64,000 bases of DNA from assembly GCA_037013495.1 (NCBI GenBank), contig CM072802.1, positions 48,845,275 through 48,909,274 of the forward strand, in the 5' to 3' direction. Of this stretch, positions 47,840-59,149 are shown in pieces. Each line of letters begins with the position of its first letter. Position 1 is the stretch's first letter. A program made the position numbers and the translations under genes. This DNA is from Hippophae tibetana (Eukaryota > Streptophyta > Magnoliopsida > Rosales > Elaeagnaceae). Below the pieces are notes generated by a model, which worked only from the letters and a program-made list of their open reading frames with translations, was not told the DNA's origin and made no database searches.

Positions 47840-48420
47840 GATAAAATAGGATAAGCTATTTCTTGGCATTTTTAATATGATTTTCAAAGTTAATATTAAT
47901 TTACCTCTTTTGGATGTCATTAGGAATATTCCATCATATGCAAAAAAATTCAAGGACCTAATTTCTAAAAAGAGGAGACATGAGTAGGATGAGAAAGTAA
48001 TGGTGTCAATACTTGCTAGTGTGATTCTGTAAAATGATTTTCCTTCCAAATTGAAAGATCAATGAAGTTTCAACATGAATATCACTGTAGGAGACAATAA
48101 GGTGTCCACTCCAATGCTAGACTTCGAAGAAAATATCAATCTTATTCCATATTTAGTATACTTGCAACTAAGTTTAAGGGAGCTTGAACCATCAACTATG
48201 TTCGTTCAACTTTCTAATAGGTTCATTAAATACCCCAAGGGAATAGTTGAGAATTTATTAGTACAAGTGAAAAGTATAATTTTGGTTGTCGACTTTATGG
48301 TATTGAAAATGGAAGACATCTCATCTAATGACAAGAAGCATATATTATTCTTTGTAGGCCATTGATAGCCACAACCAAGGAAATTATTGATGTCAAAAAG
48401 GAATGTTGACCTCAACAATC
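47840..48420 (+). pseudogene. retropepsin (protease) with lost active site
   Basis: INLPLLDVIRNIPSYAKKFKDLI at about 47885-47970 is the gag-protease joint. The 96-codon frame 48075-48365 then has PMLDFEENINLIPYLVYLQL, where the family has LDLGASINLIP: the Asp remains but the G-A-S turn is EEN. RFIKYPKGIVENLLVQV and DFMVLKMED follow in the correct places. Inactive. Confidence 0.75.
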
Positions 48421-49018
48421 TTAGGAGAGACTATAAATTTTAAATTGTTTAAATCATTACCCACTCATTTTATTTCTAGTGTTAATGAATACACTGCTAT
48501 GGATTATAATGAATCATCTATTTATGACACTCATTTGCAGGAAAATGCATGTAGAAAATAAAATTGATGATTCACATATTGAAATGAGGGTGAAGAAAAA
48601 AACTAACAAACTACACGTGAATATGCTTTCCCATGAAGATTATGTTATTAAAAACTAATCTTAAAACTAAAAAAATAAAAATTAATTATTTTTGTGCTTT
48701 CAGAAAGCAAAATGAAAAGAACTAAAAATAAACAGCAATAATTAGTTGACTCTAAATTGATAGTTAAGAAGATATATGAGAAACTATCTCGAAATAATTA
48801 ATCTCCAAATTTTCTAAACATGTGAATCACTAAAATTCTCTCAATATAATTACCAATCATTTACATGATCATCGAAATCTAACATAGCATGTATTCATCT
48901 CTCAAGTAAACTACACACCATATAGTAATTAACCTATTCACACTCTCATATCAATTAAATTGCATACTACTCATTAAGTTCATCAATTATGGATCGCATA
49001 CATAATAATAATACATCC

Positions 49019-49897
49019 AATACTATAATAAAGAGTATTTAAGTTGGGATTTAAAGTCAATTTTTTCTTAAAATTGACTTATAATGCTTATAAACCAACG
49101 CGAGTTCAGGTGTAGCGTCGATTATACACATCAACCAACCCATAATTTTAAGTTGGTTGACACTTAGGATCGATACTACACATGAACTCATTTCAGTTGA
49201 CGTGTACAACCGATGCAAGATCCCATTAGTTGTCATGTCAACCAAAGCGTAACCCATAGCTTTTGTTTTACGTGCCAACTGAAGCTACACATGGCTTGCA
49301 TCAATTGGAACTTAAAACCAATGTTATGTGCCATGTGTAGTGTCGGTTGACACGTAGAACCGACACAACATGTATTTTTTTTTTCTTCTTCTTCCCCTCA
49401 TTTTCTAATAGTTTTCATCTTGTGTCTCCTCATTTCCCTCAAAATAAATGTGCGTTGCAAATTTTCTTTCTCTATTTTCGGCCATTTTTTACCACCATTT
49501 TCAATGTCGTTAGTTGGGTTTTTTGCTCCTTTCCAATTTCTAATCTAGATCCACCATTTTTTAAAGCAAAATACTCAATTTTCTCTTATCCATTTTCCTT
49601 CACTTTCTCACTTACCAAACACACATTTCCTTCATTTTCTCACTTTCTTTTCATTCTTGTAAGTATTTCTATGAGTTATTTTATACTTATTATTGATATT
49701 TTATATTTTTATATAATTTTTGTAAAATTATTTTTTTATTTTAATGTATATTATGTGTTATTGATTATTTGTATATATTTTTGTGTTACATAGGTTATGT
49801 ATATTTATTCAAGCTTAGAAAAGAAGAATGTATTTTTTATTTATTTATTTTAAACTCTTTTTTTAAATTGTATTATTACAAGCATATATGAAATACA

Positions 49898-49979
<82 letters not shown>

Positions 49980-50067
49980 TTTAAATCACCACGTCTTAAG
50001 TCAGTTCGGTTTAAAATCTCTTTTAAATTGGTTAATAACTAACTTAAAAGCCTTTCTTTGTAGAAGA
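49019..50067. mobile_element. non-autonomous CACTA-like DNA transposon
   Basis: An insertion of about 1.05 kb inside LTR D. The ends are imperfect inverted repeats: ACTATAATAAAGAGTATTTAAGTTGG on the left, TCTACAAAGAAAGGCTTTTAAGTTAG on the reverse complement of the right. Sub-terminal GGTTGACACNTAG / ACCGACAC-type repeats occur in both orientations at 49080-49365. A possible 3-bp duplication (ATC) borders it. All fit En/Spm (CACTA) elements, although the terminal CACTA itself is degraded. The Phe-rich open frame inside is not a transposase. Confidence 0.5.
49900..49976. repeat. (TA)n microsatellite, ~38 units
   Basis: Uninterrupted TA dinucleotide run inside the CACTA-like element. Confidence 0.95.
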
Positions 50068-53000
50068 GATCTCGTGAGAGAAACTATGCATATTATTTAA
50101 TCAAGACAAAATAATTAAAGAATTCTCTCAAATCTATTTAATTGCATCTATAGATTAATTACTAGTCAATTACTTAATATCATAAAAATCAAATTAAATA
50201 ATATAATTAAATTGAAATCATAATGGGGGAAAATATTATATTATTATATGTATAAAATTGGGTTTATAAGACCTCTAAATTAATAAATTAGCTAAAGATG
50301 ATTTTGTTCATAAATCTCATATTTTTCAATTAGAAAGACATGAAAATTGACAAAGAAAAGAGACGAAGAATAAATACAATTAATATATTGAATTGTAGCA
50401 CTAACCTGCTCTTGAATCTCCACCAAATTATATCTCCTTGTGAACATTTTTTGTATTTTTATCTCTTCTTGGCACCAAAAACTAATAAAAAATTGGTAAA
50501 TTTGGCTCCTAGAGTTTTTGGGGTAATTAAGAGGGTAACTTATGCTCAAATGAAATATAGACTGTCATATCAACTTCAGTTAAAGAGCTGAGATGAAAAA
50601 AGTAAATTTAAACAGCATTGGCCAATGGAATTATGACGTGGCATAGAATAAAAAATGGATGAATCAGTGCGTGACGCATGGTAGAGTGGATTGATCGTGG
50701 CCAATGCGTGCTAAGTCAATGACATATGGCGCACTATGATTCATTGATCTAGATTACTTTGTGCCCTAGTGGAACAAACAAATAAATCATGTGATGACTT
50801 GTGGTATGCTTGTTGATCACTTGATAAAACTCGAAATGAAAGCCGTGTCGACAAGTGGAAATGCCTACATCACCCAATACATGTAGTGCACATCGATTGG
50901 TTCCATATGCTTGTGTGGCATCCACATGGAAATTACTGGTCAAATATACACACAGTGTGCTCCAATTGGCTCTCCTTGCTAACTGGCATCCATATGTCTT
51001 GTTCTTATTGGTCTTGTATTAAAAAATTCATAAAAATTACTTAAGAAAAAATTTGAAAAAAATATATTTTCATCCCTTTTCACTAGAAAGTTCATATTTT
51101 AAGATTTTTTATCCCCAAAAGTACTACTTATTAAATAAAATGAACAAATATTAAGTAGAAAAGTGCACTGATTACTCTACTTTTTAAAATTATTAGCTAG
51201 TTAAGAGATGGAAAGAAACTGTTTGATTAGTGAGTAACACATGTAACTCCTAAGAGAAAAGAAACAAGGGATGCTAGAAAGACATCTAAGCTTGTTAAAA
51301 AGGCTTATATTCCAACATAGAGATAAGAGACATGATGAGACAGGGTCAACACCCAAAACACTAGGAATGCCAACAAACTACACAAGTTTAAACATAGCAA
51401 TGCATGTAAGTCAAGAGTCTTAAAGATAAGTAAATAATCTCTATGACATATACAAGCTTGTAACAATACCTTAGTTTTCTCCAAAGATACATCTAAAGCA
51501 CAAGAAAATAAAGAGCATGCAAAAGATGACAAAAATCAACAAGAGACTAACAGAGAACCAACACATAACATACTAAGTAGTAAAACAGGTAGGATGCATT
51601 CTATATCACATGGAATATGAATGACAAGACTACATAATGAAAATTTTAAAACGTTGACACTACGCGATGAAAACATATGACATGATGCTCATACAAACAC
51701 CCACAGAAGAAGTAAGCAGTAAGTAAGGAAAAGCCACAAAAAGAGCATGTCAAAGAAACTAGAAGGAGAGAATAATAGTAAAGAGCATGTCAAAGCAACA
51801 AGTATGACAATTAACATATTATGTTTCTAAGAAGTAAGCATTAAGCAAGGAAAAGCCACAAAAAAAGCATGTCAAAGCAAAAGGTATGACAATTAACATA
51901 CTATGTAAGAAACATAAGCAGAGAGAGAAAGAGATATGCATGAACAAGAAAAGAGAGAACGTGAGAACAAAAAAGGTTCATGAAGATAACAATCTCACAT
52001 AACAACAATAGCCCACACCACTAGTAACATAGGGAATAAACATACAAGGTGTGTGTATGTGTAGATAGAGCTCTAAGATCGAGCATCTAAGTGGTTAAGC
52101 TTAAATAGGGGTGATTTCTCTAATATGAAATGAAGATTCCCATATGTAGGAACAATTATACGAAGGTCAATTATTCTTCCAACTCAAATATGTAACTGTG
52201 ACCTAAATGATGAGTGGAAATGCTAACCCATGTAATCTTTTTACGAGTCCTATATCTATTCGGCCAAGCAAGTCTCATTATGTGAATTAAGCAATTAACA
52301 TAGCGGACATACAAAACAACATGCTCAAATCAACACGTAATAAAAACAAATAGTAGTAAGAAAGAACAAACTATGGTAAACAAACTAGTGACGGTGCTCC
52401 TATCTAGACTATCAACAAACATATACATGGAAAACAACTAATGACAAGTGAGATAAGAAAGAATATTAAACAACAAAGGATTTACAATTACATCAAGACT
52501 TCATATGTGGGAACATATTTAGTAAATGATGATTGCACTCTCATAGCATGCGATCAATCTAAACATAGAAAACCAATTAAAGAGTCTGACACCTAGGATA
52601 CAACTAGGATAAGGAGATATGGACTCTTGAGAAATTCACATCAAACTCACATACACATAATAGACATAAGCAATATGAATTAATCAGGGAGCATACATAT
52701 TAATTTACTATAGTATAAGAAATGATTAGAAAACTATGAATGCTACATAGAAAGGAAAGAAATTATACGACAACATATAACGAATATGCTTTCTCATAGA
52801 GTCTACATCTAGTATGTTGGTTCATACTAGATAGACACTCAGATTATACTAACACGAAATCTAATCATGCATAACATCAAACATATAAACACATAACTTA
52901 TAATCATAGCAGTAATACATATAATCAATAAACAAAAAACATGCAATAAACAATAAAAGCTTTATAATTAGAGTATAAATTTCGGTATGTAGAAACATAC

Positions 53001-53621
53001 ACCATTTAAACTCAGATTGTACTAGCCATATAATCCAACATGCATAACAAAATATATAATGAGGTAAATCCATATAGAAAACCCTATCTATGTTGTAACA
53101 CCCTTGGGTTGCTTAAGGCCACTACTCAAAAGCAAAAAATCCACTAAAAATAATAAACATATACGACTCGATAGAAAAGTATAAACCAAAATACCTTTAT
53201 TAGTTAGGACACATACCCTAACTACCTATTACTGCTCTTGCTTTCTACCTCCATTCCCACACCATCCAAAGTGGTGTGATTAGTAACTAAAGAGCAGTTA
53301 TGTGTAAACTGAATAGGAAAACATTGCACAAATGAAACCACTAGCCGACACATGACTCACATCCACAAAGGTTCCTCACATAAGAAAAAGTTACAAAAGG
53401 AAAACTACCAATCAACACACGACTCACATATAACCCACTCATAAACATTGTATTGAGTACTCACCACTAATAGACATGGTTTTGCTTACACAGTCATGAA
53501 TCGATAATATCAAGTAATAAACACGGTATTAATGATCTAAAAAACAAAAAGATGGGATGTCAATTTGATAGAACTCTGCTACCTCTTTTCTTGATACCAA
53601 ACATGAAGAAATAGGGAGGTA

Positions 53622-53628
53622 TTTATAG
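53622..53628 (-). promoter_or_regulatory. TATA box of the dispersed repeat
   Basis: CTATAAATACCTCCC on the minus strand is followed by a plausible transcript start region. It suggests that the repeat is an LTR. Confidence 0.45.
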
Positions 53629-53656
53629 AAATTTCCAAAGCCATGGCCAACCTTTC

Positions 53657-53690
53657 CATCACCTCACCAAAGCGAGTGGTGAGGGTGATG
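53657..53690. repeat. short hairpin
   Basis: CATCACCTCACCA and TGGTGAGGGTGATG pair around a 7-base loop, just upstream of the TATA box in minus-strand orientation. Confidence 0.6.
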
Positions 53691-54060
53691 GTGAGCTTGT
53701 TGGTGAGGTGAAAAAAGTCACATTTTTCGTTTCAAAAATTGCTGAGTAAATTTCGTAAATACCCATATCCCAAACGAATCAAAAACATAAGTGACAACGT
53801 CAAATTGCTTGCACACTCAATCGTTGAAATCAACACTCTACCTAGTATGCACACTATAAAAACAAACCATATGGTATGTGTAAGCATGCTAGTATACAAA
53901 GTGTACCTAACTATGTGCGTGTGTGAATTACTCAAATGTAGTAACCAACCTTACACAGAGGAAGACAAATACACTAAGAATAAAACACAAAATGTGTTTT
54001 GCATACAAGAAACCAACAAACAAATACGAATAATAATGGACTTACAAATATGAATATGTT

Positions 54061-54479
54061 GAAGCAATGGGATATGGATAAACTATATAAATTTGATATT
54101 TATGATAGACATTGATGTGTTGAGATGTTGAACATGATAATGCATGAAACTTGAGTATGATCAATAAAATAACTAAGGCATGAAAAGTTTTGTTAATTTA
54201 AGTATGTATGTTTGGTTTGAGGATTTTATTTAGTTTTTAGTTTTTGTTTTGCTTGAGGACTAGCAAAATTTAGGTTTGGGGAAATTTGATAAATCAATAT
54301 TTTTCATAGTATTTTGAAATTTTTTTAGGCATTATTTTTACAATTACTTAATAATTTTGTTACTTTAAGGGTATTTTTGTCATTTTATAGGTTAATAAAT
54401 ATTTGAAAGATTCTACAATTTTTTAGAATTTGTCTAGAATAGTTTTTTGATTTTTTTACCAATTTTTGGAGTTGTGGCT
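54061..54479 (+). mobile_element. gypsy 3' end: PPT and start of an LTR
   Basis: TTGCTTGAGGACTAGCAAAATTTAGGTTTGGGGAAATT (54249-54286) is the PPT region of Athila/Tat-like elements. The LTR begins TGATAAATCAATATTTTTC at 54287 and is cut at 54479 by LTR G. About 190 bases of the LTR remain. Confidence 0.6.
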
Positions 54480-55705
54480 TGATCGAACCCGAATTGTGTT
54501 CAATGAATACGGAATGATATATATCGCAACAAGTAATATAATGATAAGAAAATATCGTTTACATAAAGATTGTGTTATTAAAAACTAATTTTTAAAACTA
54601 AAAAAATAAAAATCATTTTTTTTTTGTGTTTTTATATTTTAAGAAAGCAAATTTAAAAGAAATATAAATAAATCCAAATTGGCAGCTCACATACATAAGA
54701 ATCATACATCTATACCTAAAAATTATGCATGTTATTTAATCAAGACAAACAATTAAATAATTCTCCTAAATCTATTTAATTGCCTCTATAGATCAATTGT
54801 TGGCCAAATAATTAATAGTATAAAAATAAGATCAAATAATATAATTAAATTGAAATCATAATTGAGGTAAAATATTATATTATTACATGTGGAAAACTGG
54901 ATTCATAAGACCGCTAAATTAATAAATTAACTACATAATTTTGTTTATAAAGCTCATATTTTTCATAAAAAAAAAGATATAAAAATTGATAGAAATGAGT
55001 AGAAGAACAAAGACAATCAATCTCTTGAATTGTAGTACCAATCTTTTCTTGAATCTCTACCAAAATTGTATTTCATTTTGAAATTTGTTGTATTTTTCTC
55101 TCTTCTTAGCTCCAAAAATTGACAAAAATTATGTTAATTATGACTCATTAGGGTTTATGAGGCAATTAGAGAGTTAAAAATAACTCAGGTAGAATCTGGG
55201 TCGCCATATCTGATTCAGATCAAGGGCTGAGATGAAAAAGGAGGAAATTAACAGTACCAGCCAATAGAAAGAAGACATAAGGCATATAGAATTTAGTGGG
55301 ATAATCAGAGCGCGGCGTATGGCACGAGCAATTTTTTTGGTTCAACGATGGTAAGTTGGTGCCATATGGAAATCTGTGATTCACGAATATGCCTTGTGTG
55401 CCGTATAGTTGGAACAATGGGATGAATAGTGTGACAACACGTGGAGAGACAATTGACCTCACAACGAACTCAAAAAGAACACGATGCTAACATGTGTCAA
55501 AGTGCTATGTCACTTTTTACACGCAGCTTTGGATGATTCGCCTTCGTCAATTGTGTAGCGTCCACATGGCTTGCTCCTTAGCTCCCCTATTTGTGTGGCA
55601 TCCATATGGTAGCTTTTGATTGGTCATGTGTTGAAAATTCCAAAAAAATCTGAAAAAATTCCAAAAAATATATTTTTGCCCCTTTTCACAAGAAAGTTGA
55701 TATTT
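54480..55705 (-). repeat. Athila-like LTR G, internally deleted
   Basis: Matches LTRs A-D from the primer-side end (TGATCGAACCCGAATTGTG). A deletion removes the section equivalent to about 37190-37440. It stops near 55705 before the outer terminus. The first bases beside it resemble no primer site, so it is an isolated fragment. Confidence 0.7.
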
Positions 55706-56271
55706 TAAAGTCATTATGGCTACATTTAAAAGAGTTTTGTAGCTGCATGAAGCAAAATAGCCCATAAAACATTAAAAACAAACCCCCCACAAAATATGGA
55801 TGCACTTAGAATGTACATGGATGCATATAGCAAGGTAGCCCATAACCTCATGAATTGATCTTTACGATGCTTCTTCTTTAATTGGACCCTTTATCCATAG
55901 AATAAAGTATCTAGCCATACCTATTTCTTCATATTCATATTTTGGCTTCTATAAAATGAAAATAAAGTCAACAACATGAGCTTGATGTTTGGTTTTTTCA
56001 AAACTTCATGGACATGTAGAAGAGAAATGTTATCCCCACTCGGACCAAAACATAACTTTTACTTGTTCAAATAACAATTAAGATGAAACAAAGTCAGGAA
56101 CAATGAATCTCTTCATTTAAAATCATGGTGTCACGTGTATTCCCCTTGTTCCAGCCATGGAATAGATGAAATAAATTAAAAAATGGAATTTTGTTCAAGA
56201 GAACAAATTTACTAGTTATATCCTCTACAATTGCCTAAATTTTAGGATTTTCCTTAGAGAGAATTATCTCA
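55706..56271. other. unassigned spacer
   Basis: No gene or LTR homology was recognised. Its base composition is more even than the flanking repeats, and organelle DNA follows, so it may include unrecognised organelle-derived sequence. Confidence 0.3.
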
Positions 56272-56370
56272 TGTCCCTAGGTATTCTCTACCTATCCACC
56301 TATGTGAGTAGTCATTTAAGGGCCTTAATGATCTGGGATGTTTCCCTCTTGACGATGAATTTATCAATTT
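56272..56370 (-). pseudogene. plastid 23S rRNA-like fragment(s)
   Basis: Read on the plus strand, GGTATTCTCTACCTATCCACC and GGGCCTTAATGATCTGGG followed by TGTTTCCCTCTTGACGATGAA resemble the complement of bacterial-type 23S rRNA (known forms: CTGGGTTGTTTCCCTCT, then CGACGATGAAGCTTATC in plastids). The two pieces are not adjacent in an intact 23S gene, so the fragment is rearranged. Confidence 0.55.
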
Positions 56371-56620
56371 CTTTGCATTTATATCTATTGAAAATCAAAT
56401 TCCAACTTGAATATAAAAATTCTCTTTATTCCTATGTATTTCATAGAACATCTGGTGTAACATAGAAAGTGAATAAATAGGAGTTAAAGAACTCCATTTT
56501 CATTTTAGTGGGACATAAGTTAATAAATTATGAAAAAGTCCATTGTTAAGTTAACAAAAACCAACATGTAATTAGAACAATTAAAAGAAAGATTCTTATG
56601 GTTCTAAAGCAAGGTTGGTT

Positions 56621-56662
56621 TGGCGGTATGCTTAACACATGCAAGTCGGACGGGAAGTGTTG
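56621..56662 (+). pseudogene. plastid 16S rRNA 5' fragment (~42 bp)
   Basis: GGCGGTATGCTTAACACATG and CAAGTCGGACGGGAAGTG are the plastid 16S rRNA 5' region with one change (GGCGGCATGC in the gene). Plant mitochondrial 18S differs here, so a plastid origin is favoured. Confidence 0.75.
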
Positions 56663-56799
56663 TCCAAATAATAGTAAATAGAAACAAACCTTGTAAAAAG
56701 TCTTATTGAAATTAAGAAATATAGGCCTACCTACCATCATCACCTTAATAAATCAAAAAGAAATATTTATTAGTTTTACCTTCTTTTTTATGAAGAAAT

Positions 56800-57030
56800 G
56801 AATCTGTATGGGCCTCCTATTGGGGGCCTACTATGTCAAAAGCGAGAAAAGCCACATCTCTCTCTTTCCTTTTTTACGTCCCCATGTCCCTCCCGTATAG
56901 TGATGTGGGAGCATAAAAAAGGAGATCATATCAACTTGTTCCAACCTAGGATAATAAGCTCATGGGCTTGGTCTTACTTCACTGTCGAGAAATGAAAGAA
57001 GACTTCTATCTCTAAGTTTAACTTAGACGT
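56800..57030 (-). pseudogene. plastid rrn16-trnI(GAU) spacer fragment
   Basis: ACGTCCCCATGTCCCTCCCG, AACCTAGGATAATAAGCTCATG, GTCGAGAAATGAAAGAAGAC and AGTTTAACTTAGACGTAGC match, from memory, the spacer between plastid rrn16 and trnI-GAU in the inverted repeat, in reverse orientation. The GGGGGCCTACTATGTCAAAAGCGAG segment at 56823-56847 is the part just before trnI. The tRNA itself is not present. Several C-to-T or G-to-A changes suggest an old, methylated nuclear copy. Confidence 0.7.
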
Positions 57031-57539
57031 AGCATTTAACTTAACGAGTCACATTGATGTATATACCATTGCCAGGGATGTACTTAGATATGGTGCTAGA
57101 AACAACATTGTTTTGCAGAGCCCAATGTATGCCTTAAGCCCCAGAACGACATTGTTTCGTTGATGACCCATATGAACACTTCGCCCTTTTACGTGTTTTT
57201 CACCAAAATCCATCACAACCATCATATTTTCATCATCCAATGGTCCAAAATGTTTCTAGTTTAATATGTGACCTATTTATATCGTTTTAAGCCCAATTTG
57301 AACTAAGTTTTGCATGAAAATTTGAGAAAAAAATCCAAATTGCATTAGTAGTAACTAAGATAAAAAAAAAACAATATACCATTGTAGACAATTATTTCAA
57401 GCTTTGGAGAACAAAGATTAACCAATTCAAGAGTTTGGGTATTTGCATCATCAAGGGTATTTTATTCTTTAATTTTATTTTATTTGGACTATGAAAATAA
57501 AGTCTTTAATAATTGTATTCATAATTTTAAGTTTAATTA
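57031..57539. other. unassigned spacer
   Basis: Less AT-rich to 57250, then AT-rich. No gene, LTR terminus or organelle match was recognised. Confidence 0.3.
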
Positions 57540-58100
57540 TATTTGATTAAATATATTTATGATATTTTAGTTATGTTAACATGATTATTTTTAATTGATA
57601 AGTTAATTATTTTTCAATAAAAGTTAGATTATTTATTGTTCTTGTTTCTTGATACCTTTAATTATGAATTATTGATAAATCAAATCTTGATTTACGATTA
57701 CAAATAATATATTTTAATTGGTTGTTACAAACAAAATCTAGGCCTACTTGTGCTATCTTAAATAAGAATTTAAATTAATTATATGATCATTGTATTAGTT
57801 TAAATGATTTTATAATTTTTTTTGTTTATTTTAATTGTTTAATTCATTGTAAGAATTAAAAAAATTGATTAGTTAATTGTAAGTAAATATTGCTATGATC
57901 ATTGAAATTTTCTCTACTTTAAATAAATATATGATGATTAACTAGTTAAAATTCCCATTAATTGTCTCATCTTCTTTAATTAAAAATTTTTCATTACTTT
58001 TTGTTAACTTAATTATTTAATTAGTTATTTTATTCTATTTCATACTTTTTAATATTTTATTTAAAGTATAGGTTTATTTATTTTTACTTTTTATAAATTT
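57540..58100 (+). repeat. gypsy LTR fragment (family I)
   Basis: Homologous to 45590-46090. It lacks the terminal GGTCATCA and primer site. It ends where the downstream MITE region starts. Confidence 0.55.
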
Positions 58101-58141
58101 AGAGAAAATAAGTTATTTTATTTCTTAACCTAACTAATCTT

Positions 58142-58504
58142 CAAATTTTAATTAAATTTTCATGTAAGTCTCCCAAACATTTAAAAACATACAATTTGAT
58201 CCTCTAACATATAAAACTTCAAATATAAATCCCTAAACTTCTAAATCTTACCATTTAATTTCCATGCTTCTAAAATTCACACATAAAACATAAATTAACT
58301 TCTAAACTACAAATTTGTAAATCAAAATTTTAAAAACTAATTATAAAATTTTAAAATTTTGATAACTAAATCGTATAATTTAATTTTTCATTTTTTTTAA
58401 GAACCAAGTTTATAAGTATGCATATGAATTTTTTTTGAAATTTGAGAACCATTTCATATGTTTTAAAAGTTTAGAAACCTATGTGTAAATTTAATTAAAA
58501 TTTG
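58142..58504. mobile_element. MITE with ~65 bp terminal inverted repeats
   Basis: The left end CAAATTTTAATTAAATTTTCATGTAAGTCTCC... and the reverse complement of the right end CAAATTTTAATTAAATTTACACATAGGTTTCT... are alike for about 65 bases. AT-rich interior. It lies about 180 bases beyond the stop codon of the proteasome gene. Confidence 0.75.
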
Positions 58505-58687
58505 AAAATAAAGTTATTCATTCCACCTCAGTCCTAAGGTCTCAGAAGATAAAAGGTTATTCACACATATAGATGATATAAAAATAGTACATGAATTCAT
58601 TCTTGGTTTAGATAGGATGTTAGAACACCCAAATGTTTGTCAAATAACCAAAAAAAAAAACATCTCAACAACGATTAGATTAAATCA

Positions 58688-59020
58688 TCAGGCAGAAACA
58701 CCACCAACATCCTTGACAGATTCACGCCATGCATATTCCCTTGCTCCATCCTTGTCAACAATCTTGATCATAAAGTTTGGTGGTGCCACAACCAGTCTAG
58801 ACCTAATCTCTGCGATGCATTTATCAACCAAATCAATTGCCTCTTCGACTGACATGTTACTGCGGTAGTGTCTGTCCATAATTGAAAGTGAAAAATAGGA
58901 TCCATAGCCAAATGCACCCTTATCAACCTTGTGAAGTGTGGCAATATAATCAATGTAGTAGAGTGATGGGCCAGTTTCCTGGTCATATCCAGCCAGAAGA
59001 ATGTTCACAGAGTATGGATT
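58688..59020 (-). CDS. PBD: proteasome subunit beta type-2 (20S beta4), last exon
   Basis: Encodes the C-terminal 110 residues (TGA at 58690-58688) of the beta4 subunit, a structural, non-catalytic member of the 20S core ring. Conserved blocks: NPYSVNILLAGYD, PSLYYIDYIATLHKVDKGAFGYGSYFSLS, MDRHY, MSVEEAIDLVDKCIAEI and SRLVVAPPNFMIKIVDKDGA. The exon starts at 59020 after TTTCAG on the minus strand, in phase 0, at the position where NPYSVN begins in plant PBD proteins. The open frame continues to 59101 but that part is intron. Roughly the first 93 residues must come from upstream exon(s), which I did not find between 59021 and 61380. No damage in the exon itself. Confidence 0.9.
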   Translation of the reverse strand, partial: NPYSVNILLAGYDQETGPSLYYIDYIATLHKVDKGAFGYGSYFSLSIMDRHYRSNMSVEEAIDLVDKCIAEIRSRLVVAPPNFMIKIVDKDGAREYAWRESVKDVGGVSA

Positions 59021-59149
59021 CTGAAATATCATGTACCACAAGTTAAATATGTTTATGACAAAGTTATAATAAAAGAAGTAACATAAATAATAATTCTCCA
59101 AGGTGTGTCAGAAATGATGGCTAAATGCTTTCTATTCAAATGTCTAGGT
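59021..59149 (-). other. intron of the proteasome gene (3' part)
   Basis: AT-rich and pyrimidine-rich on the coding strand before the TTTCAG acceptor at 59021-59026. The intron continues at least to the LINE remnant. Confidence 0.7.

Larger units (their letters stand above)
46212..48560 (+). mobile_element. forward-strand gypsy (Tat/Athila-like) gag-protease remnant
   Basis: Primer site at 46214-46222 (TTTTTGGCA, one change from the expected core), leader, gag from 46441 and protease at 47860-48370, then truncation near 48560 where another LTR begins. Reverse transcriptase and later genes are absent. Confidence 0.75.
48634..51185 (-). repeat. Athila-like LTR D, split by a DNA transposon
   Basis: 48634-49018 and 50068-51185 together match LTRs A-C. 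The break at ACATC/ATCTC coincides with the inserted element. The primer-side end is missing as in LTR C, and the terminal AGTCATCA on the other side is also gone. It is therefore a truncated solo LTR. Confidence 0.75.
51186..54060 (-). repeat. inverted copy of dispersed repeat A, with its promoter end
   Basis: 51230-53395 is homologous on the minus strand to 20965-21653 plus 23556-25010 without the solo LTR, so it preserves the uninterrupted arrangement. 53395-54060 extends further upstream than the first copy and holds a TATA box (minus strand TATAAAT, 53622-53628), as an LTR promoter would. No coding capacity. Confidence 0.6.

Noticed and set aside
49347..49793. 148-codon Phe-rich frame as a transposase or membrane protein
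   Set aside because: Low-complexity T-rich sequence inside a transposon, with no motif.
56823..56847. trnI-GAU gene
   Set aside because: Only the spacer before the tRNA is present; no cloverleaf or anticodon stem is seen.
59021..59101. Open frame upstream of the proteasome exon as coding
   Set aside because: It is AT-rich, unrelated to beta4 proteins, and lies before a clear TTTCAG acceptor.
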